From assembly GCA_036435485.1 (NCBI GenBank), contig CM071599.1, positions 206,683,178-206,747,177 of the forward strand: 64,000 nucleotides of DNA. Reading direction: 5' to 3'. The translations under genes were made by a program, and so were the position numbers. Source of the stretch: Saposhnikovia divaricata. Its lineage: Eukaryota > Streptophyta > Magnoliopsida > Apiales > Apiaceae. The notes beneath the pieces were generated by a model. It did not search any database and was not told the DNA's origin. It saw only the letters and a program-made list of their open reading frames with translations. Below, one piece after another: positions 34,311 through 47,900 of the stretch (position 1 is its first letter; each line of letters begins with the position of its first letter).

Positions 34311-37205
34311 GAACAGCATTCTGCTGCTTTTTACGGTTCCAGCCATTTTTGGCTTCCAAATTAAATCCCAAAACATCCCAATCCACATATAATCCAAAAC
34401 CACAATCAAACATGAAAGTTGTAACAAACATCCACGCAGTTAAACGAATCCAAATATAAAAAATACCAAAGTTATATAAATATTATCATAAATCATATTC
34501 GACCACAGAAAAGTTTAAACCATCAAACAAAAGTATAGATCGCGTATGTTACAAACATCTACAAGACAACATTAGTTCACAACATAACTTATATTATCTT
34601 ACAAACATTCATAGTCTAAATTAAATTCAGACATAATACTCAGCCCCTAATTTTAGGACCTCCATGAGACACGTGAGGCATAACACTCGTATCATGGTCA
34701 GATTCAGTATCCTCATCATCGGGCTCGCCATCGTCAACATGGTGATCATCATCGGCCGGGGCCTTCCCCTAAACTATACAGAAATAAGGATGTCACATAC
34801 ATTCATACAAAATTAATTAAATAAAGTTTAATATCTTAAAACTCTATATAAAGTTGTCTCCTATATCTTATTAAGTTATTATTCATAATTAATTCTCATA
34901 CAACTTATTAATACTAATAATAAGCTATAATAAGCCTTTTTAAACAAGAAAAATGGATGACTCGATCCTAATTATATGCTAGCAGGATCACAACTAGTAG
35001 AAAATTTTAATAATTATGATCAGAGAGTTAAAAAAAACATTGCGCTGAAGCGTGGTCAGTGAACTGCGACGATGGGTATTGAAACACAGGGCATCAAAGG
35101 GGATTTAGGGGTAAAATGAAAATTTAGAAAAAAACAAACGGGGGACTTCTGCTATTTTTAATTTCTTTTACCTGCTTGCATATTTTACTCCAAACGCAAC
35201 AATGCATATTTAAATAACAAAAACACTTGGATAAACACTTCGAGAATTAGCTTGAAAGTGCCACATGGGTCTAACGGGATTGTTGTTAAGAATCTATATT
35301 TGTCTTTTACCTGTGAAGTATGATTATAACACCTTAAAGTCAGCAAGCCACACACAATGATACCCTAATGCTTTTTCTTTACAACATTTCTTTATTTAAA
35401 CAAAAATGAAGTATTAGATTTTAGGTTTCACAAAGAAAAATCAAGAACAAGAGGTACAGATCCCAATGCTAAAAATACCCTAGGTGGTATAATTCCCATC
35501 AGTGAAGTATTTATTTTTCTCTTTTAAGTAATTTTTATGATTATTGAATTTTATTGTATTATTAGGGTACTTATTACTACTGTCTTTGTTTTTTATAGTT
35601 CAGGACTCATACAGTAGCTTAGGACTCATTTTTTATTGTATTTCATGTTTATTTAAGTGTAAGTTCGTATAGTAACTTTTGTTATGTAATAATTGCAGCC
35701 TACTACGGGACAAATTATCAACCTAACAAACATAGCCTAACAAAAAAAGTAAATGGGACAAATTCTCAACCTAACAAAAAAATAGTTAAAATAAGTAATT
35801 TTACCTTCACTGCACCAGGTCCACCCTTCTTATATGCGTTGTTCAGTACCTCAACCGTGACCCGAACAATGGCATGTCCCGTCTTTCTAGCAGTAGGATG
35901 GTCTTAAGGTACCGAAGAGTCTCCTTCCACCACATCGCGTGCTAAGAGACGGACCTCCTAGGCTATCAATGTGTAGTCATCCGGATTAGCTCGGGCCTAG
36001 GACAAGGTCTCATTCACAACCCTTATAAACATATCATCTTGTAAGCGAGCCAAGGTAGATCTGTCGGAGCTACCTTCCCCTTTTCGAGGTGGTGGAGGAC
36101 GTGCATCAGACCCTACGCAAATATTCAAATATCATTAATAGAAATAAATGATGAGACAATTTGAGAGTGTTAAACATTTCAAGTATAACAAGAATATACC
36201 ATAAATATCAGAAGTTCGAAGTCGCGGGTGTCCAATAATCATATTCTTCCGTACACCTCCCACCACCTCTATCCAACTATGGATTTGGGTCATCTCGGGA
36301 TCAACGCCTTTCTTTTCACATATGCTAATATAATGATCATGAAAAAAATTTCGAGTGAGGTTCTATAATAAAGTTATTATGCACAGTCATAGTGTAAGAG
36401 TAAGGGCCACAATGCATAACATATGCATTTATACATATTTGCACCCAAATATGCAACTCCTTTGGAATTGATATTTTTGTATTTTTTGTCAAATTATAAC
36501 AATGACACTGACACCAAACTTGACAATGCATTAAACTTGCTATTAGTGTAAAATTTTACACGAGGCTTCTTTAAAATATTCTTTTGCCCATGTTCTGTCT
36601 TCGGCATATCACAATAAAGTCTATATATCAAAAGAAATAACTGTCTATAACAAAAATGACCCCAAAAGATAAATTTTAAAAAAAAATGAGATTCTTGAGA
36701 ATAGTTTTACATGTTCTGGCTTTTCAAGTTGTGTTTAAATATTTTTCGGCAACTACATTTTCATCAGTCATCGATACCGACACTGCTTATATAGAGCAAA
36801 ATTTACATGTGAATTAGCATTTCGTAATAGAAATTAGAACCAAACTAAATAAACTAACTTACCAGAAAATAGAAGTCAAATTATGTAATTTAACTTTCAG
36901 TGAAATCATCACATATAAATTAGGAACATTCCTGTAATAGGTGTCATATAAGATAGCTTGGCTTACAATATTTTAAATGTGTGGTAATGTACCGACTACC
37001 AAGTTAAAATCTACAGCACATGATCTACGAATATAATAGAGTCAAACAGGTATCTAACAATAGTTATCACATTTGGGTTTTAAGTAATTTAGGTGCACCA
37101 AGTATTCAATTTATGTTCAATTTATGTTTAGTGAGAAAACATCAAACACTATCTTCATAAAGTCTAAGTTTAAAGTTTAAACCTTCAACTTCAAAATTAA
37201 ATCAG

Positions 37206-37965
37206 TCCAACATCTTATCTACTGTGTATTGTAATTTGAAGTATGAATGCTTACAATGATATCCTTGGTAGCCTCAGTAATGCACTGACCCTGCCTATCC
37301 GGGTCTTTCAATGTGTGACGATCCTTATAGACAACTAGGGTATTAAGTTTGCCATGCTTTTCAACATAATCCTGTTCAACAAATTTCAACAGAAGTTTAT
37401 ATATAAAATACATAAAAAGCAATAAGTACTATGCTTATAGCATAATACTCATAATCTGTAAACAAGCAGAATCATCACGTTCTCCCGGCCTTCAAGATTA
37501 CAAAATAAGTATTATGCTTATAGCATAATATTTCAATATCAGGCCATTCTTATTTCAATTTACAATGACAAGATATATGAAAATATCCAACATCTTATCT
37601 ACTGTGTATTGTAATTTGAAGTATGAATGCTTACAATGATATCCTTGGTAGCCTCAGTAATGCACTGACCCTGCCTATCCGGGTCTTTCAATGTGTGACG
37701 ATCCTTATAGACAACTAGGGTATTAAGTTTGCTATGCTCTTCAACATAATACTGTTCAACAAATTTCAACAGAAGTTTATATATAAAATACATAAAAATC
37801 AATAAGTACTATGCTTATAGCATAATACTCATAATCTGTAAACAAGCAGAATCATCACGTTCTCCCGGCCTTCAAGATTACAAAATAAGTATTATGCTTA
37901 TAGCATAATATTTCAATATCAGGCCATTCTTATTTCAATTTACAATGACAAGATATATGAAAATA
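37206..37965 (-). repeat. 380-bp tandem duplication including a transposase exon
   Basis: TCCAACATCTTATCTACTG recurs at 37206 and 37586, and the units differ at only a handful of bases. Each unit contains one minus-strand exon coding LNTLVVYKDRHTLKDPDRQG, followed by GQCITEATKDII, so the transposase gene has a duplicated exon. Confidence 0.95.
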
Positions 37966-39562
37966 TCCAATAGCAGTTTCAATATAATGCTAGAGAAATT
38001 TAAGAAACAAGTTAAATAATATTATGCATTAGCATACCCGACGACGTCGATCAAATGAACGTGCACCAGATGTGTGAGGCAGTTTTACTGATTTTCGGGC
38101 TTCCCCTACCAGCATCAGACTTTTTGTGAAACTCAACACTTTCCCATACTTAGCTATTCTGGACCAAACACCAGGTTTCATATATAAGGGCATGTGCTCT
38201 ATGTAAGTGCCTCCAGCTTTTTTTTTGTCCACCAACCCTTTTCTTATCATCAGAAAGTGCACGGAGCAATTTATCACGTAGGACTGCGAGTATATAAGCC
38301 CTTGCCTCATCTTCAGTGGCAAATTCTGGATCCCACGTGTAGTAGCGCTGCAAAATAAAAGAAGTCGTAACATATAATAACAAGACAATAAATACAAGAT
38401 AATCTCATTTTAAATGTCAAAGATAATTGACATACTAAGAACTCATCTACACAGTCATTCCAAAACTTTGGAGAGTTCCTATCAATCCCTTTCACGCCTA
38501 CACAACCATCTGGCCAGAACATGCGAATAATTGCCAGTAAATTTCGCAATTCCTTTGGACAATCTATCCTGAAATGAGAATAAACCACATGAATGACACA
38601 TGAATTGACTTGCAATTAACATCTATGAGAGTGATATAAGCAACTAGTGCAGACCAGGTCAGGTTTTTCTATTTGTAATATTTTGCTAAAATAATTGTTA
38701 AAAGACAAGGAAACAGGAAGATGTAATGTTTAACTATGATTATACTATGATTTATTAAAGATGTACGGCTATTAAATCAGATTATTACTTCGGAGTGCTT
38801 GCCAAAGCTTGTCACGAAATTATATTATCACGAAATTTAGATGATTGTGCTTATATAATCTTACCCAACTGAAGGCATAATAAAACTAGTGCATTGTCCA
38901 AAGTAAGCCAAAACTATCAGGAGACATACAAGGATACATTGTCAAAATTATCCTTCAATCTAAACATAAACTGCTAGAAAGCTTTCTCTCTTGTATTAAA
39001 ACAATTATACATTTTTCCTGGATTTCTCAACCACTTAATTTTTCTGAATATTTACGATTCATTACCCTATTTTAAAAAGTCTGGTCTGTGAATTTCTTTT
39101 TATTAAAGCAGTTTTTAATTACTATATTATTCTTATGCTTCTATTGCAAATTTGCAAGAACAAAGTGCAGATTGCAGGTGGTCTTTTACCATCTCATAAA
39201 TATTTTACGCATAAAATTGTGATATCTAAACAACTCTCACAACTAAAGTGTAGGCGCATTAAAGAAAATGAGCAGACATAGAAGCTTTCAATTCAACATT
39301 TATTTCTCTTTCATCTATTTAGTTCTCAAGATACCTAAGACTAGATACCTAAGAAACTCAATTATCAAAATTTAGTTCTCTTCCATCTATTTTTTGTAAA
39401 GATTGTTAACTTACAAGTTTCCAGAGATGCGAACAACTGTCGGGGTCTCAGGGTATGAACCGAATCCACTAGGAGAATAGCCACGTGTCCTGTGGCTGCG
39501 AGGATTAGTAACTTCTCCAACTCGAAGAATACGCCTCCCCGCATTGACCCAAAGAACACAAT

Positions 39563-40060
39563 CAGAGTTTTCGTCTTCGTCCCTAAGCCTACGTCGGCTT
39601 CCTCCACTAGCACCTCAACTACTTCCTCCCCTAGCACAAGCACCACTACTCTCTTCGCTACCACTAGCACCGCAACCGTGCCCCCCAACACCACTTCCAC
39701 GGGTGTCCCCCCGCCCCCCACTGCCATCGTTACCCCCCCCCGGCCACCATTGTTACCATTAACCTGACCATTGGTTCCCTGACCACCACTGCCATCATTG
39801 GCCCGTGGGCTACCATTGTCATTACCCTCCGAGCCACCATTGCCACTACCCTGACCACCGCTTCCCTGATTAGCATCTACTCCATGTTGTAAAATCTGCC
39901 TCCACTCATCGTCCAAAAGATTACACTCAGAGTTTTCATCTTCGTCCCTAAGCCTACGTTGACCTCCTCCACTAGCACCTCGACTACGTCATCCCCTATC
40001 AACAGCAGCACTACTCTCTTCGCTACCATTAGCACCGCCACCGTGCCCCCCAACACCACT
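39563..40060 (-). repeat. Internal duplication of the Gly-rich N-terminal exon
   Basis: CAGAGTTTT(C)NTCTTCGTCCCTAAG recurs at 39563 and 39928 (365 bp apart), followed by ~140 bp of similar GC-rich sequence. The copies differ by many substitutions, so this is older than the 380-bp duplication. Confidence 0.8.
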
Positions 40061-40294
40061 TCTATGGGTCTCCCCCAGACCCCCGCTGCCAACGTTATCC
40101 CCTCGGCCACCACTGTTACCAATGCCCCGACCACCACTTCCCCGGCCACTACCGAAACCCTTTCTACTCGCAGCTCTCCTCCCTGTCATCATCCCAACAA
40201 CACTGAAAAAAAAGACATATACCATGGTAAGAAAATATATATTATAACAAGAAAATTTTAATTCAAGTTGTCCTACCCCCAAAATAGAACCCAG

Positions 40295-41836
40295 TGTTAG
40301 TGTAGGTGCCCTAGAGGCAATACATTTCAGTTAATTTAAACTTCGTCATTGACATTTATGTTCTATTTTGATTATATTGATGTTTTATTATGCTTAGTAT
40401 TTACTGCGATATAATTGTAAGTATAATAAATGTCCCTAGATTATTGATACAAACTATATAACTATGAGATAATATTCTGTATAATAATCTTGAATATCGC
40501 TAGTCAAGTATTATTGTTATTGGGACAATAATAATACATCGAGACTGGTATGTTGATTGACTGATGATCACTTCTCATTGATCATAAGTATGATGATACT
40601 AAAGTCAATGCATAGGTACATGTATGAGTACGATGTACTGGATAGACCCACTATGAGATTCGACATGGAATGAATAAATGTGTCATTATGAATCTAAATG
40701 TGATAATGATGTAATGATCCTTAGACCTGAAGTCATTACATTTCTATATGAGAATTAATATATTTTGATTCTATCAAAAGTTATCTTTAATCGGGTAATG
40801 ATAAAGGTGGTCTTGGGTATATTATGAATCGTATGAGAAATGTGAATGATCTAGATGGAATTTAACCCTCCTTAATATATACAAATATATAGGAGTGATA
40901 TTATTGGCCTCTTGTTTGAGTTAGACTATGAAATGCATGGCCGTGCTCAAATAGTGATTTGTTTGAATAGTCTACTCATCGATCAAGAAAATAAAGATTA
41001 AATTATGACAAGGATGACAAAATTCCATGCCTCCAATTTAATCTATAATATCATGGTTAAGGGATTATATTACATGTAACATTATTCACGAAAGGCAAAA
41101 TCGATTCACCGATTTAATTATTATTAATTGGGTAACAATGATGTATTACTAGATACCGCTCATTGTTTACGATTTTATTTATTAAATAAAATTGTTGCCA
41201 ATATAATAATAACCTATAGGGTCACACACAAGAGTGCTTGAAGGATAATTTAATTTAAATAATCGGATTTAAATTAAGATGATAAATCGAATTGTTAATT
41301 AATTAATTAAGTATTGACTTGATTAATTAAATAAACTAAATTCGAATTATTAATAATCCAAAATTCAGTAGCTTGCTTATTAAGTAAGACTTAATAAGAT
41401 GAGATTTAACAGTTTGGATTGAGACAAACTCTAAAGAGATTAGAGTTAGAATTTCGTTTTTATCTCTAGATATATAACTCTCTTTTGTGGCTGCTAGGAT
41501 ATACACGTTTTTATTATCATTAAAAACACTAAACCCTAACAGCAAAAGAGGAAAGAGCAAGAGAGGAGAAAATTCGAGTTCTTGGTGCTAGTACACTGCG
41601 ATTCCTTCAAGAAAGCGTTCGTGTGGATACCATAGAGACATACATCGCTCGTGCGGGATACGTGGTGATCGAACAATCCATTCTTCACTCTCAGACATCG
41701 GAAAGGTTTTTAAGGTACTGATTTCTGTGAACTACGAATTAAATATACAATTCTCGCATGGATTCTTGCGGTGGGTTTCAATTTTATTTTTATTTTTCGC
41801 GTTTTTCCGCTGCGTTTGATTGCTTGAAACCCAACA
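40295..41836. mobile_element. Solo LTR, Angela/BARE-like Ty1/copia (TSD CCCAG)
   Basis: The 1,542-bp sequence begins TGTTAGTGTAGGTGCCCTAG and ends AAACCCAACA, flanked by CCCAG at 40290-40294 and 41837-41841. The GCCCTAGAGGCAATA block near the start is typical of Angela/BARE1-type LTRs. It has no internal domain. It lies just 5' of the Transposase_24-like gene, between it and the Tnp2 gene. Confidence 0.85.
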
Positions 41837-41841
41837 CCCAG

Positions 41842-42536
41842 AACAACTACACACTGCACGGGTTACAAGTATAACTATTTCTAAGAAATTACATGTACAT
41901 ATTAGCTTTTTAATTACTTCAAGTTGAAACTAATATAAATATTTAGAGCAAGGCGTGTGCAGAAAAACTTACAATTAGCAAATAAATAACTTATGGCTAA
42001 AACGAGGGCAAAAATCACATACGAGGATCAAAATATAGATACCCAGTGAAAGATATAGATACCTAGTGAAATATATAGATACCCATAAACATATAGAAGG
42101 TTTATTATCTGATTCTGATAATACCATCCAATTTTCTTGCACCAATCCATCATATCATATGTTTACAAGATTTACAAACCTTCAAATTGCTTAAAAAGTT
42201 GCGATGGTGAAAAAAGTTAGTTTGAAATAGTGTTAGTGAGCCGAAAATCCATTTTAATTCACTTAAAATTAGAAAGTAGCTTAGAATGATAATACCATCC
42301 AATTTTCTTGCACCAATCCATCAATCATATGTTTACAAGATTACCATGCCTTCAAATTGCTTAAAAAGTTGCGATGGTGAAAAAAGTTAGTTTGAAATAG
42401 TGTTAGTAAGCCGAAAATTCATTTTAATTCATTTAAAATTAGAAAGTAGCCTAGAATAATAATACCATCCAACATTTTTGCACCAATACATCATATTATT
42501 TACAATTAGAAATCCTAGAATGCTATTATAGATTTC
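41842..42536. other. Spacer between CACTA genes with ~171-bp tandem repeat
   Basis: AATACCATCCAA recurs at about 42119, 42291 and 42461 (period ~171, 2.3 copies). A ~20-bp repeat (GATATAGATACC[C/T]AGTGAAA) is at ~42035-42085. No gene is seen. Confidence 0.8.
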
Positions 42537-44385
42537 TTACTCATCTTCCACTTCAATGCCATCATAACCATCTTCTTCTTCTTATTCTTCTTCTTCTTCT
42601 TCTTCACTTTCCCTTGCATTTTCTTCCTCAACTTCACTTTCTACTTCGTTCTGTTGCTCTTGTTCGTCTTCTAGATCTTCTTCCATATCGTATTGCGAAA
42701 AGTCAACAAATAACGATGTCGAGGAAAAGTCTAATGCAATGGCATTTGAGACTTCTTCTTGAAGAGGTTCTGCGTCAACATCCTTTGTTCCTCCACTCAA
42801 CAATTGAGGTCTACATGTGATGATCGTGTGAATATTACTATCAGGATTCTTCACACTAGGAGCATAGTACACTTGTTTGGCTTGACTTGCTAGAATGTAA
42901 ACATCATTTCCTCTTAGTTTTGAACTAAGATTAATTAGGAGAACCCCATTTTTGTCTTTCTTTACTCCTCTAACATGATCATACCAATGACATTTAAATA
43001 AAATCACTTTATTTCTGCCACCGTATGTTAGTTTGAGAATATCTTGCAAAGTCCCATAGTAATTGCTTTCACTATCACCATAACAGCTGCCCTTCACAAG
43101 GACCCTTGATCTTGATCTTCCTAGGTTGAATAAATATCCATTGACCTTGCATCTTTTATAAGAAAGCACATAGGAAGCTGGGCCGTGCAACAAATATTGA
43201 TATCGCTCGTAGTTGTGTTGTACCCGAAATGGAATAATCTCGTCAAACACAAGTATATAAACAAATTTAAAAATTACATAAGTTGTTGTGCATGTAATGA
43301 AATACCATATTTTCCAACCATGTTGCTAAATGAGTTTTTAACAATGTATCCATCTCAGCTCACTCAATATATATGCACTATGATTCCGAACCTTTTCTTC
43401 GAACATTCTGAAAAAGTGATCATTTCCTGTTAGTGCAGAATATTTAAAAGTGTTAAAAATGAAAAAAAAATACTTGAATGCTTACGTGATATAAGGTGCC
43501 AGTTCAGGCATGTTAGTGAGAATGTAATGTACTTCAACATGTAGGGAATCCACATCTAAATGAAAACCAGTACATGCTCCCAAGAGTTTTACCGGATATG
43601 TGAATGCTGCCAGTTTATTTGGATCCCGTGAGCGATCATCAACCACATTTCGACCTACCAAGTTGTGTGATGTCTCAACTTCATATTCGAAGTACATGGA
43701 ACAGAAATGTGTCAACTCATCAAGTACATACATTTCTGCAATGGAACCTTCAACTCGTACTTTATTCCCTACTTTCTGTTTCATTTTATGTTGTAGACTT
43801 TCAATATTATAAATCCACCGTTGTGGGACAGGGCCACCAAGTCTGCACTTTTCAGGTAAATGAACGGGAAGATGCTCCATTGGATCAAACATGGATGGGA
43901 AGAATGTAGTTGAGCACAAATCTTTGAAAAAATATGAAAGATCACAAAGCACTTTATTTATATCATCCAGAAGAAGTTCATGAAATGCAAAATCTAATAA
44001 CTTCTGCATTAATAGATGACAGACATGGGACTTCATGCCTTGGAATTTCAGCTAAGCTATCTTACAACATCTCTTCAAGTTTGATGAACAACCATCGGGG
44101 AGTTTTAATCGATGTACCCATTTACATAACAATTTCAGCTGATCTCGGGTGAGTTCGTATCTAGCTCTAGGCCTCTGTTTACCATTCATCCATAGCTTCT
44201 GGAAGATTCCCATTGCTTTCAAATCATCTGTTGATCTTGTGGTATCTTTTGTTTTGACACTACAAATAATAGTATGAAATATGTTTTCAAATACATTTTT
44301 CTCTGTGTGCATGACAACAATGCAGTGACGTAGGCGCAATGAATCCCAATATGGTAGGTCAAAGAAGCTAGTGACATGCGTCCAG
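42537..44385 (-). pseudogene. Tnp2-like transposase, C-terminal half
   Basis: After the copia insertion the transposase continues (THVTSFFDLPYWDSLRLRHC, then VVMHTEKNVFENIFHTI). A DUF4218-type region follows (MKSHVCHLLMQKLL; MEHLPVHLPEKCRLGGPVP; KVGNKVRVEGSIAE; YFEYEVET), then a DUF4216-type region (KCHWYDHVRGVKKDKNG; QAKQVYYAP). A long acidic Glu tail is broken by TAA at 42582-42584; the frame then runs to TAA 42537-42539. The metal-binding region around VMHTEKN shows V where D is usual. Frameshifts and stops separate the pieces, so it is inactive. Confidence 0.85.
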
Positions 44386-44750
44386 TGTTAGGTATACAAC
44401 AACGAAAGCAAAACCCAAAGCAAATAAACAAGAACAAGAAAATAAACGACAATCACACAAGACAAAGATTTACGTGGTTCGGAAATTCCTACTCCACAAG
44501 CAACACTAATTTTGTATTGATCTCTCACAATTATGTTGTGTTAGGGTTTTACAATTACAAGAGAATATTTATAAGAGAAGAAACTGGGCCTATCTCAACA
44601 TATGGGCCAAAGCTGAAAAATACCGCACTTAGGGGCCCTGAGCGAGAGGCTCATGGTCCTGAGCTCAAAAAGTACTGTTGGCTGATTTGTTCAAGGGCCT
44701 TGAGCGTCCCCCCAGGGGCCCTGAACTGCCTTGACTCCATAAACTTAACA
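44386..44750 (-). repeat. Copia 3' LTR
   Basis: Plus-strand ends TGTTAGGTATAC and AAACTTAACA. A TTATAAATA TATA box is readable on the minus strand near 44565-44573. Confidence 0.95.
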
Positions 44751-44764
44751 ATCTCCCACTTGGA
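44751..44764 (-). promoter_or_regulatory. Copia polypurine tract
   Basis: On the minus strand CCAAGTGGGAGAT abuts the 3' LTR start TGTTAAGTTT. Confidence 0.75.
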
Positions 44765-44984
44765 GTCTGGCCACATCTTCGCTTCACTCTTGTAAGTCTA
44801 GTATCACCCAATCCTTCGATCAATAACTCTAACTAGTGCAGCGCCTTCTCATCAATCAGTTCTGAAGGCCAGTTGAAGCTTTGCAAAGCTTCAACTTTTC
44901 ATTAGTAACCACCTTATTCAACATATCTGCAGGATTCTTTGAACCAAAGATTTTCTTCAAGGACAAAGTACCATTGCTAATCAA

Positions 44985-47900
44985 CTATCTTGTAAAGTGA
45001 TATCTCAGCTGAATATGCTTCGTCCTAGCATGAAACATAGGATTCTTCGCAAGATGAATAGCACTCTGACTGTCGCTATACAAAGCACTGTCCGCCTGTT
45101 TCTTGCCCAACTCCTCAAGAAAATTCTTCAACCAAATCATCTTCTGGCTAGCTTCAGAGATAGCCATATATTCTGCTTCTGTGGTTGAAAGAGCAACACT
45201 CTTTTGAAGTCGAGACATCCAACTAACTGCTATGCCACCCAAAGTGAAAATATATCCCTTAGTACTTTTTCTTGTATCCAAACATCCACCCAAATCTGCA
45301 TCAGAGAACCCTTCTAAGATAACATCTTTCTTGCTAAAACATAATGCAACCTTGGATGTGCCTTTCAAGTAGCGCAACAACCACTTGACTGCTTCCAAAT
45401 GCTCTCTTCCTGGATTAGACATAAACCTGCTAACAACTCCCACTGCATGAGCAATATCTGGCCTTGTACACACCATAGCATACATCAAACTACCAACTGC
45501 AGACGCATACGGAACTTTAGCCATATCTTTCTTGCCTTCATCCGTTTTAGGTGACTTCTTCTTCGTGAGATTAAAATGAGTAGCCAACGGTGTACTTCTG
45601 GTCTTGCCATCCTGGACACTGAATTTCTGCAACACTTTCTCAATATAATTCTCTTGAGATAATTTCAAAGTACCTTCAGATCTATCCCTTATGATGCTCA
45701 TACCAAGTATCTGTTTTGCTGCACCCATATCTTTCATCTCAAAGTCCTCAAACATCTGTCTTTCTAACCTGTTGATTTCCCTCATGTTTGATCCTGCTAT
45801 CAACATGTCATCAACATACAACAACAATATTATATAATATGAATAAAATTGTTTAAAATAACAACAATGATCCATAGCACTCATAGTGTACCAATTCTTC
45901 ATCATAAAGCTGTCAAACTTCAAGTACCATTGTCTTGGCACTTGCTTCAAACTATACAAGCTTTTTATAAGCTTGCAAACAAGGTTTTCTTTCCCAACTA
46001 CCTAAAATCCCTCTGGTTGTACCATGTAGATGTCTTCCTCAAGATCACCATGTAAGAACGCTGTCTTAACATCTAGTACAATTCTAACACACCATGTAGA
46101 TATCTTCCTCAAGATCACCATGTAACTCTTCAAGATCACCATGTAGATGTCTTCCTCAAGATCACCATGTAACTCCTCTGCAGCCAGAATACTTAGCACA
46201 ATTCTAATAGTAGTCAACTTAACAACTGGAGAAAATATATCAGTATAGTCAATACCCTTCTTCTGTTGATAACCCTTGACTACTAACCTCGCCTTGTATC
46301 TCTTGCTGCCACCAGGTTCTTCTTTGATCTGGAACACCCATTAATTCTGTAGAGCCTTCTTTCCTGCTGGTAATTCTATCAAAGACCAAGTTTCATTCTT
46401 CTCAACAGAACTCATCTCTTCCTCCATGGCTGATTTCCACTGAACTGAATCATCCACCTGAACTGCTTCTGAATAACATTGAGGCTCTCCATTCTCGGTC
46501 AATAACATATAATTTGCTGAAGGAGAAAATCTTTGTGGTGGTCTCATAATTCTGCTAGATTTTCTTACTTCAGCCTGTGGAGTAACTGGAACTGTGTCAT
46601 CACCATTCGCCGAACTCCCATTATTTTCCGCAAGATCTTTTTCAGTAATATCTTCAAGCACTACTTTCTCTTTCTCAGGTTGTTCCTTTGGAAACTCAGA
46701 ATTGACTGCAAGCTTATCCTTGTACACTACACTTTCGTTAAAAGTAACATCTCTACTTCTAACAACCTTCTTCGTCAGTTTATCCCAGAAACGGTAAGCC
46801 ATATCATCTGAGCCATAACCAATGAATATACACTTCTTTGCTTTTGGATCAAACTTGTCCCTATCAGAATCTTTAACACTCACATAAGAAACACAACCAA
46901 AAACTCATAAGTGCGAAAGATTTACCTCCTTTTTCTGCCACTCTTCTTCAGGAATCTTGAACCCCAAAGGAACAGAAGGTCCTCTATTTATGAGATATGC
47001 TGTTGTGCTAACTGTATTTGCCCAAAAAGTCTTTGGCAACCCTGCATGCAACCTCATACTCTTGGCCCTCTCATTCAAGGTTCTATTCATGCGCTCTGCA
47101 ACACCATTCTACTCCGGTGTCTCTGGAATTGTTTTTATCATTCTAATCCAATATTCTGCGCAATAGCTTTTAAACTCATCAATACTATACTCACCACCAT
47201 TATCTGACATCAAACTCTTAATCTTCAAACCGGTATGATTTTCAATTTCAGTTTTCCACTTCTTGAAAGTCGCAAACACATCTGATTTATTCTTCAAGAA
47301 ATAAACTCATACCTTTCTAGTGGAATCATCAATGAAAATGATATAGTAGTGTGATCCTCCCAACGACACAACTGTTGTTGGACCATATACATCTGTATGA
47401 ACTAGATCTAACGTCTCAGCCTTGGGTGTCCTCCCTAATTTTGCGAAAGTAACTCGTTTCTATTTTCCAAGAACACATGGCTCACAGAACCCAACCTCCA
47501 CATTCTTCAGCTCTGGAATCTTCCCATTCAAAGTTAATAGCTTCATATCCTTTTCACTCATATGACCAAGTCTTTGGTGCCACAAAGTTAAAGACCCAAT
47601 CCCATCAGCAATTGCATTTGCTTCATAGATAGATTGTTCAACTATGTACAACGTCCCTTTTTTCTCTCCACGAGCAACAACTAGATTCCCCTATATAACC
47701 CTCCATTGTCCGTCTCCGAAAGTAACTCGATACCCTTCCTTATCTAACTGACCCACAAATATCAACATCTTCTTTAGTCCAGGAATGTACCTTACATCTT
47801 TCAACGTCCAGCTAGTCCCCAAAGAGGTCTTGAGATTATTATCTCACATGCCTGCAATATCCAAAGTCTCATCATCAGCAAGATGGACTTAACCAAAATT

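Larger units (their letters stand above)
34640..40192 (-). pseudogene. Transposase_24-like (TnpA-type) gene of the large CACTA
   Basis: The start is probably ATG at 40192 (MMTGRRAASRKGF), after a short 5'UTR intron; the stop is at 34640-34642 (HGGPKIRG). N-terminal exons are Gly/Asn/Ser-rich and end NPRSHRTRGYSPSGFGSYPE near 39440 before a GTAAGT donor. Middle exons at ~38030-38600 hold FATEDEARAYILAVLRDKL and LPHTSGARSF, hallmarks of plant Ptta/En/Spm transposase. C-terminal exons at ~36200-36330 code EMTQIHSWIEVVGGV and at ~35810-36113 a VLNNAYKKGGPG tail. Stops occur in several exons (for example at the exon ~35810-36113). It probably bound subterminal repeats. Exon limits are approximate. 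Confidence 0.7.

Noticed and set aside
39492..39767. Pro/Thr/Ser-rich plus-strand reading frames
   Set aside because: They are the antisense of the Gly/Asn/Ser-rich first exon of the minus-strand CACTA gene, which has a start, splice donor and family context.
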